Below are positions 40,448-48,808 of a stretch of 64,000 nucleotides of DNA, piece after piece. Position 1 is the first letter of the stretch, and every line of letters begins with the position of its first letter. This stretch comes from SH-MAG3 sp036374995 (lineage in GTDB: Bacteria > Gemmatimonadota > Gemmatimonadetes > Longimicrobiales > RSA9), in contig DASUSS010000143.1 in NCBI GenBank assembly GCA_036374995.1, positions 1 through 64,000 on the forward strand, written 5' to 3'. The notes under the pieces are model-generated. The model was not told the origin of the DNA. It saw only the letters and a program-made list of their open reading frames with translations, and did not search any database. A program made the translations under genes and the position numbers.

Positions 40448-41691
40448 GTTGCCATCACCTCGGCCGCAGCGGCCGGCAGCAGCACACGGAATACGGCACC
40501 GCCTTCGGCGGCGTTGTCTGCGTGAATGACACCACCCATGCCCTCGACGAGACGCGCACAGACGGCGAGACCGAGGCCGGTTCCCTTCCCCGGCTCCTTG
40601 GTCGTGACGAACGGCTCGAATATCTGGTCGATCAGCTCCGGCGGCAGACCGGGCCCGTTGTCGCGCACCGTCAGCTCGATGATCTCACCCGTTCCCGACT
40701 CGGGGTCACCGGCGGGCCAGCGCGGCGTGGACGCGAGGCGCCGACGGTGCGAGTAATCGACGCCGGGCGGGTCGCCGCGCCGGCGTGCCGGCGTGTAGGG
40801 CGGCGCCGCCTGCGCGGGCCGGCGCAGCGTCGTCACCTCGATGAACGGATCCGGCGTGTCCTCCAGCGCATGGGCCGCGTTCATCAGCAGGTTCACGAGG
40901 ACCTGCTGCAGCTGGTACGGATCGCCGCGCACGATCAGCGCACTGTCCGTCAGCGCACAGGTGAGCTGGAGCTGCGTGAAATGCCCCTGTGTGCGCACCA
41001 GCTCGACGGTGTCGCGCAGAACCTGGTTCACATCGGTCGGCTGCGCCACGGCCTCGCGCGGCCTGGCGAAGTCGAGCAGACCGCGCACGATGCGATCGAT
41101 CCGCTGCGCCTCGCGCTCCGCCGCCTGGATCAGCTCCAGCCGCGGCCCCGTCTCGTGCCTGCCCAGCAGCGAGAGATAGCCGAGAATCGCGCCCAGTGGA
41201 TTGCCGACCTCGTGGGCAATGCCCGCTCCGAGCCGGCCGACCGACGCCATCTTCTCGGCGTGGATCATCGCGTCGCGCGCTTCCGTGAGCAGCCGATTCG
41301 TTTCGTTCAGCGAGCGGATGTTCTCCGCCAGCTTCTGCTGATCCGCGATCAGCCGCTCCGCCATCTGATTGACTGCCGCGGAGACGCGCGCCAGCTCCTG
41401 CGTCGCGCCCGCCTCGATGCGCGTCGCCAGCTCCCCGCCCGAGATCGCCTCCACACCGCCGACCAGCCCGGCGAGCGGGTCCAGCACGCGGCGCCGCAGC
41501 AGGTACGCACCGAACCAGGAGAACAGCGCGACATCGAGTATGAGCAGCAGCGCGACGTACAGTGCGGCGTAGCTCGGCGTCAGCCGCGGCACGAGCAGCA
41601 CGACACCGACAATGGCAACGAACAACGCGCCCGCAAAGACAACAGCGAACGCTCCGATCAGCTCCCGCCGCAACGTGGGAAGATCAGCCAT
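40444..41691 (-). CDS. Sensor histidine kinase (two transmembrane segments, HAMP)
   Basis: 415 residues. Two membrane segments (~11-34 and ~41-64) with almost no periplasmic loop, a HAMP region (LDPLAGLVGGVEAISGGELATRIE), HisKA with His160 in GAGIAHEVGNPLGAIL, and an ATPase domain (NLLMNAAHAL; DNGPGLP; GKGTGLGLAVC). An Arg/Pro-rich insert lies inside the ATPase domain before the N2 glycines. The cognate partner is the overlapping NtrC-type regulator. Stimuli cannot be read, but the lack of an external domain argues for membrane or cytoplasmic sensing. Confidence 0.92.
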
Positions 41692-41751
41692 TCGCCGGAA
41701 AGATTATGGGGGAGTGCTGCCTACTGCAACGGTGATGTGGAGGCAGTATCC

Positions 41752-42159
41752 TCACAGACCCGTGCACGCGACCACGCCGTGCGTCGTTGCCGGCGGCGCG
41801 TCCGAGAGCAGTGCGCCATTCACTGCGAGCCCGCACTGCACTCCCGGCGGCAGTGATACGTGAGTCGTTATCCCGGCCCAGCCATCCGCCTGACCGTAGT
41901 TGATCGTCAGCACCACGCCCGGGCTCGGGTGGAAATCCGTGAGCGCGGCAGCCGACGACGCGTACGTGCTGTGAGCCGAGAAATACAGCTCCTGCTGCGT
42001 GGCCGCGGTCTTGAGGTCCGACTGCATCGAAGCCCCGAGCCCGCGATCCTTGACGTTCCAGAAGAGCGACACGGCGATCATTGCGAGAATACCGATGATG
42101 ACAATCACGATCATCAGCTCAATGAGCGTGAAGCCTTCCCGCCTCGGAAGAACTCGCAT
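41752..42159 (-). CDS. Type IV pilin, second copy
   Basis: 135 residues. The class III signal RREGFTLIELMIVIVIIGIL with Glu5 begins a typical pilin helix; the globular part has a Cys pair (GVQCGL and VVACTGL) bracketing the C-terminal loop like the D-region of type IVa pilins. The end matches that of the upstream pilin (GVVxCTG), so the two are paralogues. A GC-rich stem-loop separates them, and the kinase gene follows 60 bases later. Confidence 0.88.
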   Translation of the reverse strand: MRVLPRREGFTLIELMIVIVIIGILAMIAVSLFWNVKDRGLGASMQSDLKTAATQQELYFSAHSTYASSAAALTDFHPSPGVVLTINYGQADGWAGITTHVSLPPGVQCGLAVNGALLSDAPPATTHGVVACTGL

Positions 42160-42182
42160 AATCGCCAGGATAGTTGAAGTGA

Positions 42183-42212
42183 GAGGGCGGCGGCGACCAG
42201 CCGCCGCCCCTC
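42183..42212 (-). terminator. Stem-loop between the two pilin genes
   Basis: A GC-rich stem of about 12 bp (42183-42194 with 42200-42212, one bulge) and a 5-base loop lie between the pilin genes. There is no good T-run, so it may act as partial terminator or mRNA-stabilising hairpin that raises the level of the upstream pilin. Confidence 0.55.
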
Positions 42213-42227
42213 AGGTGTACAGCCGGG

Positions 42228-42638
42228 TTACTCGCCCGTGCAGCCGACCACACCGGACGTCGGCAGCGACAGAGGCGGAGTACCAACAGTGCCGATGAAG
42301 ATACCGCACTGCTGGGTGGTCGAGTTCAGCGCCGCGTGCGTCGCGGTCGCCGCCCAGCCCAGGTTGCTCGCAGTCGTGACCTGAACGCTCACGCCCTGCG
42401 ACATGGTGAACTCGGGCAGCAGACCCACGCTTCCGGCGTAGTTGTAGCTGCTCGACGGGCTGGAGTAATAGATCTCCTGCTGGTTGTTCAGGTTGCGGAG
42501 ATCGGACATCATGGCCTTGAAGTAGGCCTTTTCACGCGTCTTGCCGAACTTCGGAATCGCGATCGCGGCCAGAATGCCGATGATCACGATCACGATCAGA
42601 AGCTCGATCAGCGTGAAGCCTGCACGTCTCTTCTGCAT
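42228..42638 (-). CDS. pilA: Type IV pilin, probable major subunit
   Basis: 136 residues from the ATG at 42638, with aaggag six bases upstream. The class III signal RRAGFTLIELLIVIVIIGIL with Glu5 is canonical, followed by AAIAIPKFGKTREKAYF. The globular domain (LRNLNNQQEIYYSS) ends with a Cys pair (QQCGIF and VVGCTGE). The strong ribosome site, separate sigma-54-type promoter and following hairpin are what is expected of the major pilin, although abundance can only be inferred. Confidence 0.85.
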   Translation of the reverse strand: MQKRRAGFTLIELLIVIVIIGILAAIAIPKFGKTREKAYFKAMMSDLRNLNNQQEIYYSSPSSSYNYAGSVGLLPEFTMSQGVSVQVTTASNLGWAATATHAALNSTTQQCGIFIGTVGTPPLSLPTSGVVGCTGE

Positions 42639-42703
42639 GCGGCGCTCCTTGGAAAGTGTACGGTAGACAACGGACCGACCTGGCAGGGTCGCAGCGCCGA
42701 GGG

Positions 42704-42718
42704 GCAAGAGGTGTTCCA
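42704..42718 (-). promoter_or_regulatory. Sigma-54 promoter of the pilin genes
   Basis: The minus strand reads TGGAAC-ACCTC-TTGC, matching the TGGCAC-N5-TTGC consensus with a single mismatch and correct GG/GC spacing. It predicts a start ~54 bases before the pilin ATG. In Pseudomonas pilA is likewise sigma-54 dependent and PilR activated, and two sigma-54 activators are encoded in this locus. Confidence 0.75.
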
Positions 42719-42757
42719 GCGTCCGGCCGATATCCAAACGTGTTGTGCCCCAACGTT

Positions 42758-44752
42758 TTACAGCGTGCCACCCGCCTCCGCCGGCGGGGTCTCCGGAGGC
42801 CGCGCCGTTGCATTCTGCAAGGCGCTGGCATTTTGCGCGGCACCCTCCAGCTGGAACGTGGGGCCCAGCGGGTCGCACGCGCCCGGAGCCGGACCGGCCG
42901 CGCGATAGCAGCCGTCATGAACGGCGCGCTCGACCGCGGCGACGACGGCGCGTGCGGCGGAATCCGGCGCGAGCGAGCGGGCCGTCCGGAGGACGGGCAA
43001 GGCCTCTTCGGGGAATCCGCCGATGGCGAGGTTGCGGGCCATGTAGCTCCACATGCGCCAGGTCATACGGGAGCCCTTCACGGCGACGCGGGCGGCGGCG
43101 AGGGCGAGCTCGGTGCGGCCGAGCGCGTGGTATGCGTAAGCGCGGAGCGCCATGGTGGAAGCCCGACCGACGCCGAGTCGTTCCGCCTCGCGCACCATGC
43201 GCAGAGCGTCCTCGTTGCGGCCGGTGGCGAGGTACGCGTGGGCGAGCGTGATGACCGTGTTCTGGACGTTGGGGTGAAGGCTGTAGGACTGCTCGAGCAT
43301 CGTGACGGCGTCGTGCGGTCGGCCGATCGCGAGCAGGAAGTTGGCGTAGTCCGCGAGGAACTGCGAGTCCCGCGGATAGATGCGGTACGCCATCTTGAAA
43401 TGCTCGTCGGCGAGCTCGATCTCGCCCTGCAGCCGCAGGCTCATCGCCTGAACCCACTGAGCGCGGTACGCGTGCGGGTGGTCGCGCACGAGGGCGCGAT
43501 AGACGGCGGGCGTATCGTACCAGTCCGGGTTGCGCACCCACGTCCGGACGGCCATGAGCGCCACGGCCACCGCGAGCATGGCGGGCGCCAGCCGTCGCAT
43601 GGCGGGCGATGCGGCGGGCGCGGCCGCGCGCCACGCGAACGCGATGGCGGCGGAGAGTGCGACGGACGGGAGGTAGAGCGTTCGTTCGGCCACGAGCACA
43701 CCGATCGGGAAGAACAGATTGGAAACGGTGATGATCGTCAGCATGAACCAGGCAGCGGGAAATCCGACTGCGGGCAGCCACGGCGTGGCGAGCGCGAGGA
43801 GCGTGAATCCGGCGAGGAGGAGTGCACCGAGAATGACCATGGGGCGCACGTCGTCGACGGGCATGATGACGGCAGGCAGGTAGTCGGCGGCCAGCTCCTG
43901 GGGAAAGAACAGCAACCGGATGAACTCGGGGAACGCGCGCAGTGCATTGAGTATGCGATACTCCTCGCGGAGGTACGGCATGGCCGGGGCAGCATCCACG
44001 CCCATCACGGACCCGCTCATGACGTGGAATCGCACGAGCAGGTATGCCGCGAGAGTGGCAGCGAGCAGGAACAGCGTCATGAGCATGGCGTCCGCGTAGC
44101 GGGCCAGGCCGTCGGGGGAGAGCTTCACGCGCCGCTGGACGAAGTCGAGTGCGACGAGGAGCCCGGGCAGCACGACGGTGCTCTCCTTGGTCGAGAGCGC
44201 GAGCAGGAAGAGCGGAACGAGCAGCAGCCGGCGCGGCCACGAGATGCCGACGCCATCGGGTCGGCCGGTGTGAATGAGGCATGCGCCGAGAACGGCGAGA
44301 GCCGCGACGATCTCGGCCTGCCCGACCATGTTCGCGACGACCTCGGTGTGGACCGGGTGTACGGCGAAGACCAGCGCACCGACGAACGCGGGCACGTCGC
44401 CGGCGAGGCGGCGCAGCAGCACGAAGACGAGTATGGTCGCGACGGCGTTCAACACGATGTTCGCCGCGTGGAACACCCACGGTGCGCCTCCGCCGATGGC
44501 CCACTGCACGGCGTAGAGGAAGATGATCGCGGGACGGTAGAGTCCGAGCTCCCGGCCCGACCACGGCCAGTAGGGCGTCAGCCAGATGTCGCGGAGATTC
44601 GTCAGATCCCGGACCCGCGGGTTGTTCAGAATGATGAAGACGTCATCGAGCGCGAACCCGTTCGCGAAGGCGTTCGCGTAGACCGCGACGGCAGCGATCG
44701 CCACGACCGCAGCGAGCACGGCCGGGTGGGCGCGTGGGATGCGGTGGATCAT
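42758..44752 (-). CDS. Polytopic TMTC-like GT-C protein with TPR domain (copy A)
   Basis: 664 residues from an ATG overlapping the upstream stop (ATGA). About 10-11 membrane segments occupy ~1-430; the first outside loop carries an acidic pair (FALDDVFIILNNPRV, D36/D37), as in TMTC/PMT-like GT-C transferases, and HPVHTEVVANMVGQAEI and SNLFFPIGVLVAERTLYLPS are further hallmarks. The last ~230 residues are tetratricopeptide-like helices. Such proteins are predicted O-mannosyl-type transferases using polyprenyl-phosphate sugars. Paralogous to the adjacent gene. Last in the operon; the pilin genes follow. Confidence 0.75.
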   Translation of the reverse strand: MIHRIPRAHPAVLAAVVAIAAVAVYANAFANGFALDDVFIILNNPRVRDLTNLRDIWLTPYWPWSGRELGLYRPAIIFLYAVQWAIGGGAPWVFHAANIVLNAVATILVFVLLRRLAGDVPAFVGALVFAVHPVHTEVVANMVGQAEIVAALAVLGACLIHTGRPDGVGISWPRRLLLVPLFLLALSTKESTVVLPGLLVALDFVQRRVKLSPDGLARYADAMLMTLFLLAATLAAYLLVRFHVMSGSVMGVDAAPAMPYLREEYRILNALRAFPEFIRLLFFPQELAADYLPAVIMPVDDVRPMVILGALLLAGFTLLALATPWLPAVGFPAAWFMLTIITVSNLFFPIGVLVAERTLYLPSVALSAAIAFAWRAAAPAASPAMRRLAPAMLAVAVALMAVRTWVRNPDWYDTPAVYRALVRDHPHAYRAQWVQAMSLRLQGEIELADEHFKMAYRIYPRDSQFLADYANFLLAIGRPHDAVTMLEQSYSLHPNVQNTVITLAHAYLATGRNEDALRMVREAERLGVGRASTMALRAYAYHALGRTELALAAARVAVKGSRMTWRMWSYMARNLAIGGFPEEALPVLRTARSLAPDSAARAVVAAVERAVHDGCYRAAGPAPGACDPLGPTFQLEGAAQNASALQNATARPPETPPAEAGGTL

Positions 44753-46398
44753 CGGATCGAGTCCTCCGACAGAAGTTTGATTGCGGGCCGGGTGACCTGC
44801 AGCATCAGATTCAGCACCGAGTCGCGCGGATGATGATCGAGGCCGGCGCGGACGTGCCGGTAGGCGCCGGCAGTGTCCGCGCGGTCGAGCAGCAGGCCTG
44901 CGTGCACGCGGCGCAGCGCGAGATCCGTCGGCCACTGCCCGATGCCGTACTCCGTCAGGCGGAACGCGTAGTCCGGAGCGCCGTGCTGCACGGCGTTCAG
45001 CGCGGCCTCCACGATCAGGCCGCGCCGGTACGGCCACAGCTCGATCGCCTCGCCGTAGCGCGTCAATGCGACCGCCGGCTGACGCTGTGCCGTTGCGAGT
45101 CGCGCGAAGTGCCACACTCCACGGAAGTTGTCGGGCCGATCGCGGACGAGTGCCGAAAAGATCGTATTCGTCGACCGCCAGTCCGCGATGCGCGTGACGG
45201 AGCGCGCGATCAGGAGCGCGAGGGCCACGGCGGTCAGTGCCGGGACGGCCGGGCGCAACCGGGGCAGCGGTGCCCGCGCGAGCAGAGGGGCGAGCGCGGC
45301 GATGCCGATCGCGAGTGCGGCCGACGGCAGGTAGAGCGTGCGCTCGGCCACGAGCACACCGATCGGCACGACCAGGTTCGACACGGGAAAGACCGTGACC
45401 GGGAACCAGAGCAGCGACAGCGCAGCGAGTGCCCGACCGCGGGCCCAGAAGAAGAGACCGCCGGCGAGGCAGCCGCCGAGGATGAGCGCGCCGGCGAGCA
45501 CGGCGGGAGTGATGGACGTCATCGGCAGCGTGATGCGCGGGCTGTACTCGTTCAGCAGGATCCGCGGGTAGAACATCAACCGCAGATAATGCGGCCACGC
45601 CTGCAGCGCCGTGTAGAAGCGGTGCGATCTCGAGGACAGCACCTCGAGCGAGGGATCGAGCGCGGCGGGCACGACGACCGAAAGCAGGACGGCGCGGAGT
45701 GCGAAGAACAGCACGAGCACCGCCGCGACGGCGACGAGCGGGCGCAGCCGCACGCGCAGCCAGTCGCCGATGCGATGCGCGCGAAGCCGGCCGCGCCCGA
45801 TATCCGTCAGCGCGAGCACGCCGGGCAGCACGACCGCACCCTCCTTCGATGCGAGCGCCAGCACGAACAGCGCGACGAGCCCCGCAATCCCCGCGGCCGA
45901 CCGGAGCCACCGCGCCGGGCGGCACCAGAGCAGTGCGGCGGCGAGCGTGAATGCGGCGGCCAGCAGTTCGGCACGCCCGACGACATTCGCGACGGCTTCC
46001 ACGTGCAGCGGGTGAACCGCGAAAACGGCAGCGCCGATCAGCGCTCCGGCGGGGATCGCACCGGCAGCGAGCAGCAGCAGGAACAGCAGGGCCGTCGCCG
46101 CCGCGTGCCAGAATGCGTTCACGAGATGGAACCAGACGGGCGATCCCCCGCTCAGCCGCCAGTCGACGGCGTAGGACAGCGTCGCGAGAGGACGGTAGAG
46201 CGCAGTGTTCGTGTCCTCCCAGTAGCCACCGCCGAGAATGGCGCCGACGTCGAACTCCGTGACGCGCGTATTGTTCGCGATGATCGGCACGTCGTCGTAG
46301 GCGAAGCCGTTGCGCAATGCCGGCAGGTACACCAGCACGGCGAGCAGGCCGACGGCGATCGCACCGTTCAGGCGTGTGACCCGGAGCGGACGCTTCAC
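44749..46398 (-). CDS. Polytopic TMTC-like GT-C protein with TPR domain (copy B)
   Basis: 549 residues if the GTG at 46398 is the start; a TTG three codons upstream overlaps the previous stop and is an alternative. It shares with copy A the acidic pair (FAYDDVPIIANN, D35/D36), FAVHPLHVEAVANVVGRAEL and NLVVPIGVLVAERTLYLPS. The C-terminal helical repeat region is shorter (~130 residues). A tandem duplicate with a diverged TPR part could mean different acceptor proteins. Membrane-located; the substrate is unknown. Confidence 0.75.
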   Translation of the reverse strand: MKRPLRVTRLNGAIAVGLLAVLVYLPALRNGFAYDDVPIIANNTRVTEFDVGAILGGGYWEDTNTALYRPLATLSYAVDWRLSGGSPVWFHLVNAFWHAAATALLFLLLLAAGAIPAGALIGAAVFAVHPLHVEAVANVVGRAELLAAAFTLAAALLWCRPARWLRSAAGIAGLVALFVLALASKEGAVVLPGVLALTDIGRGRLRAHRIGDWLRVRLRPLVAVAAVLVLFFALRAVLLSVVVPAALDPSLEVLSSRSHRFYTALQAWPHYLRLMFYPRILLNEYSPRITLPMTSITPAVLAGALILGGCLAGGLFFWARGRALAALSLLWFPVTVFPVSNLVVPIGVLVAERTLYLPSAALAIGIAALAPLLARAPLPRLRPAVPALTAVALALLIARSVTRIADWRSTNTIFSALVRDRPDNFRGVWHFARLATAQRQPAVALTRYGEAIELWPYRRGLIVEAALNAVQHGAPDYAFRLTEYGIGQWPTDLALRRVHAGLLLDRADTAGAYRHVRAGLDHHPRDSVLNLMLQVTRPAIKLLSEDSIR

Positions 46399-46403
46399 GG
46401 CGC

Positions 46404-48053
46404 TCAATCGCCCTCCAGATGGAACAGGAAGATGCTGCGCCCCACGACGGCCGTCGGGCGGATGTCGCGGAAGCGGGCGAACGGGTCGCCGCGGAGATAG
46501 TTGCCGGCGAGGTTCGTGGCGGAGATCGCGACCCAGCGCGGCAGCGTGTCTCCCTCGGCGACGCCGTAGGCGGGGAGCGGGAAGAAGCTCGGCATGGCGA
46601 CGTAGTCGATCCCGTAGCCTTCCGGCAGGGCCGAGCCGAAGTAGCTGAGCATGATGCGCGGCACGTTCTCCTGCCGCATGAAGTTGCGCAGCTCCAGCAG
46701 GCCCTGACCCCAGTCGAGACTCGAGTCGACGAGCGTCTCGTAGCTGTACTCGACGGGCCCCGTGTACTCGCTCAGGAACGAGATGTAGAACGGATAGAAC
46801 CGCAAGGGTGCAATGACGTGCCACGCGAGTGCAGCGACGACGACCGCGCGGAGCAGCGGCAGGCGCAGCGACCACGCGCGGCGCACACCGGCGGCGATCA
46901 GGATGCACGCGAACGGCAGGATCGGCAGTGCGTGGCGGAAGCCGATGTTGAGATCGGCGGCGATCACGAACGCGAGGAACACGGCTCCGCCGACGGCGGG
47001 CACGCGCAGCGGCGATGCCAGCGCGCGCTCCAGCAGGGCGCGCGTGGACGGAGCGGCGGCGGCGTGGGGTGCGGACTGCCGGCCGTGCCGCACGGCGGCG
47101 AGTGCGCCGGCGAGCGCGACGAGCAGCAGGGCGTGGAGCGCGACGGACGTCTTGAGGAAGAATGCGACCGGGAAGAAGTACCACCAGCCTTCCAGGCTGT
47201 ACCGTCCGAGCAGCACGGCGGGCGCACCGTGACCCGTGTTCGCGTGGCGGATGTTGATGTCGAGTCCCACCCAGAACTCGCGGAGCGTGAAGTCTCCGAG
47301 GTAGACCGCGACCAGCGCCAGGTATGCGGCGACCGTGAAGACGGGGATCAGCAGCAGCGTGCGGCGCAGCCACCCCCGGTCCGGCCAGCGCGTGACGGCC
47401 TCGCAGAGGAGCAGCAGGAGCGTCATCGGGCCGAGCACGATCGCGCTGAACTTCACGCCGAATGCGATCCCGGTCGCGAGTCCGGCGACGGCGGCTCGAG
47501 CGATCGTCGGGCGGCGCACCGTCCGGTCGATCGCCCAGGCCGTGACGAGCAGGACGAGCGCGAGCGGCACGTCGTTGTAGGAGATTCCGGAGTGCGCGAG
47601 AACGTCGGGCAAACTCGCCACCAGGAGCGCGGCGATCAGGCCGGCCGCGGGACCGGCCGCGGATCGCGTAAGGAGGAACGTGACCACGATCAGCGCCGCG
47701 CCCATGAGGACGCCCATGAAGCGGGCAATGAACGCGATCCGCTCCGGGTCGTTGCCCACCTGCCAGAAGAACGCGCGCGCGTAGCCGTAGCGGAGGTCGT
47801 GGTTCCAGTCGGCGAGCGATTCGGCGGGATAGCTCGGCCGCGACAGGAAGACGGGCAGGCCGTAGACGTACTGGAGCAGCGGCGGGTGATCGATCACCAT
47901 GTCGAACTCGCCCGTCACGTAGCCGCGCGCACCGGCGGACGGGAGCAGGATCTCGTCGAACGTCGTGGATGTATGCCGCGTAGCAGCGGCGGCCGACACG
48001 GTGAAGGCCGTCACGATCGCGGACAGTGCGAGGAACGTCGTTCGATTGTTCAA
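46404..48053 (-). CDS. GT39/PMT-type glycosyltransferase
   Basis: 549 residues with ~10-12 membrane segments. TTFDEILLPSAGA and FDMVIDHPPLLQY are the acidic first loop and HPP motif of PMT_2/ArnT-like transferases, which move a sugar from a polyprenyl phosphate to a protein or lipid at the periplasmic face. The C-terminal soluble part (DSSLDWGQGLLELRNFM) is frequent in this subfamily. It is overlapped by the GT2 gene (ATGA), which could make the donor lipid. Confidence 0.82.
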   Translation of the reverse strand: MNNRTTFLALSAIVTAFTVSAAAATRHTSTTFDEILLPSAGARGYVTGEFDMVIDHPPLLQYVYGLPVFLSRPSYPAESLADWNHDLRYGYARAFFWQVGNDPERIAFIARFMGVLMGAALIVVTFLLTRSAAGPAAGLIAALLVASLPDVLAHSGISYNDVPLALVLLVTAWAIDRTVRRPTIARAAVAGLATGIAFGVKFSAIVLGPMTLLLLLCEAVTRWPDRGWLRRTLLLIPVFTVAAYLALVAVYLGDFTLREFWVGLDINIRHANTGHGAPAVLLGRYSLEGWWYFFPVAFFLKTSVALHALLLVALAGALAAVRHGRQSAPHAAAAPSTRALLERALASPLRVPAVGGAVFLAFVIAADLNIGFRHALPILPFACILIAAGVRRAWSLRLPLLRAVVVAALAWHVIAPLRFYPFYISFLSEYTGPVEYSYETLVDSSLDWGQGLLELRNFMRQENVPRIMLSYFGSALPEGYGIDYVAMPSFFPLPAYGVAEGDTLPRWVAISATNLAGNYLRGDPFARFRDIRPTAVVGRSIFLFHLEGD

Positions 48054-48808
48054 TGCCAGGCAGCGAGCTGTGGTGGATACGCCCGGCGGATCCGGGCGAG
48101 GTCGATGAAGGCACGCAGGCCGTCACGCAGCCGGACCTTGGACCCGGCGATGTCGGTCCACGCGTGAAGCGGCACTTCGCGGACGCCGTGGTCCGATTCA
48201 CCCGCGGCAGCCCGCAGTGCGATCAGGCGTGCGATCAGCTCCACATCGAAGATCCAGCGGCTCGAGAACGGGCGATCGAACACGGCGCGCGTCCGCGGCG
48301 TGACGCGGATCAGCTTCGCGCCGCACTGCGTGTCGTATACGGGCAGGTGCAGGGCGAGCGAGGCACACGTCGCGAAGACGCGGCCGAAGTAGTGTCGTGC
48401 AGCCCGACGCTCGATGTGCCGGCCGAGCAGCTGCACGCGCGCGCCCATTGCCAGCTCCGCGGCATCATCGACGGCGAACTCGGACTCGAGCTGAGCGATC
48501 GCGCGGAGCGGTGTCGCGAGATCCGCATCCCAGTATCCCACCAGCCGCGGTCGGTGCCCGAGCGCCTCGAGGATTCCGCGCCGCACCGCTTCGGCCTTTC
48601 CGGCGTTGCGCTCGAGCCTCAGCACCACGACGCGATCGTGGCCATCGGCGACGCGCCGCAGCACCGCACTCGTGTCATCGGTGCTGCCGTCATCGACGAG
48701 GACGAACCCCACGTCCGGTGTCGTGGCGAGGTACTCGCGGAAGCCGGCGACATCCAGGCGCTCGGCTTCGTTGAAGCACGGCACGACGATGAGCGAGCGG
48801 ACGCTCAT
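48050..48808 (-). CDS. GT2 glycosyltransferase, polyprenyl-phosphate-sugar synthase-like
   Basis: 252 residues from the ATG at 48808. The GT-A fold shows VVPCFNEAERL, VDDGSTDDTSAVL and WDADLATPL (DxD-like), then CGAKLIRVTP and SSRWIFDVELIARL, as in DPM1/DolP-glucosyltransferase-type enzymes. It probably loads a sugar from a nucleotide onto a polyprenyl phosphate for the GT-C proteins next to it. No C-terminal membrane domain is present. Confidence 0.85.
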   Translation of the reverse strand: MSVRSLIVVPCFNEAERLDVAGFREYLATTPDVGFVLVDDGSTDDTSAVLRRVADGHDRVVVLRLERNAGKAEAVRRGILEALGHRPRLVGYWDADLATPLRAIAQLESEFAVDDAAELAMGARVQLLGRHIERRAARHYFGRVFATCASLALHLPVYDTQCGAKLIRVTPRTRAVFDRPFSSRWIFDVELIARLIALRAAAGESDHGVREVPLHAWTDIAGSKVRLRDGLRAFIDLARIRRAYPPQLAAWH

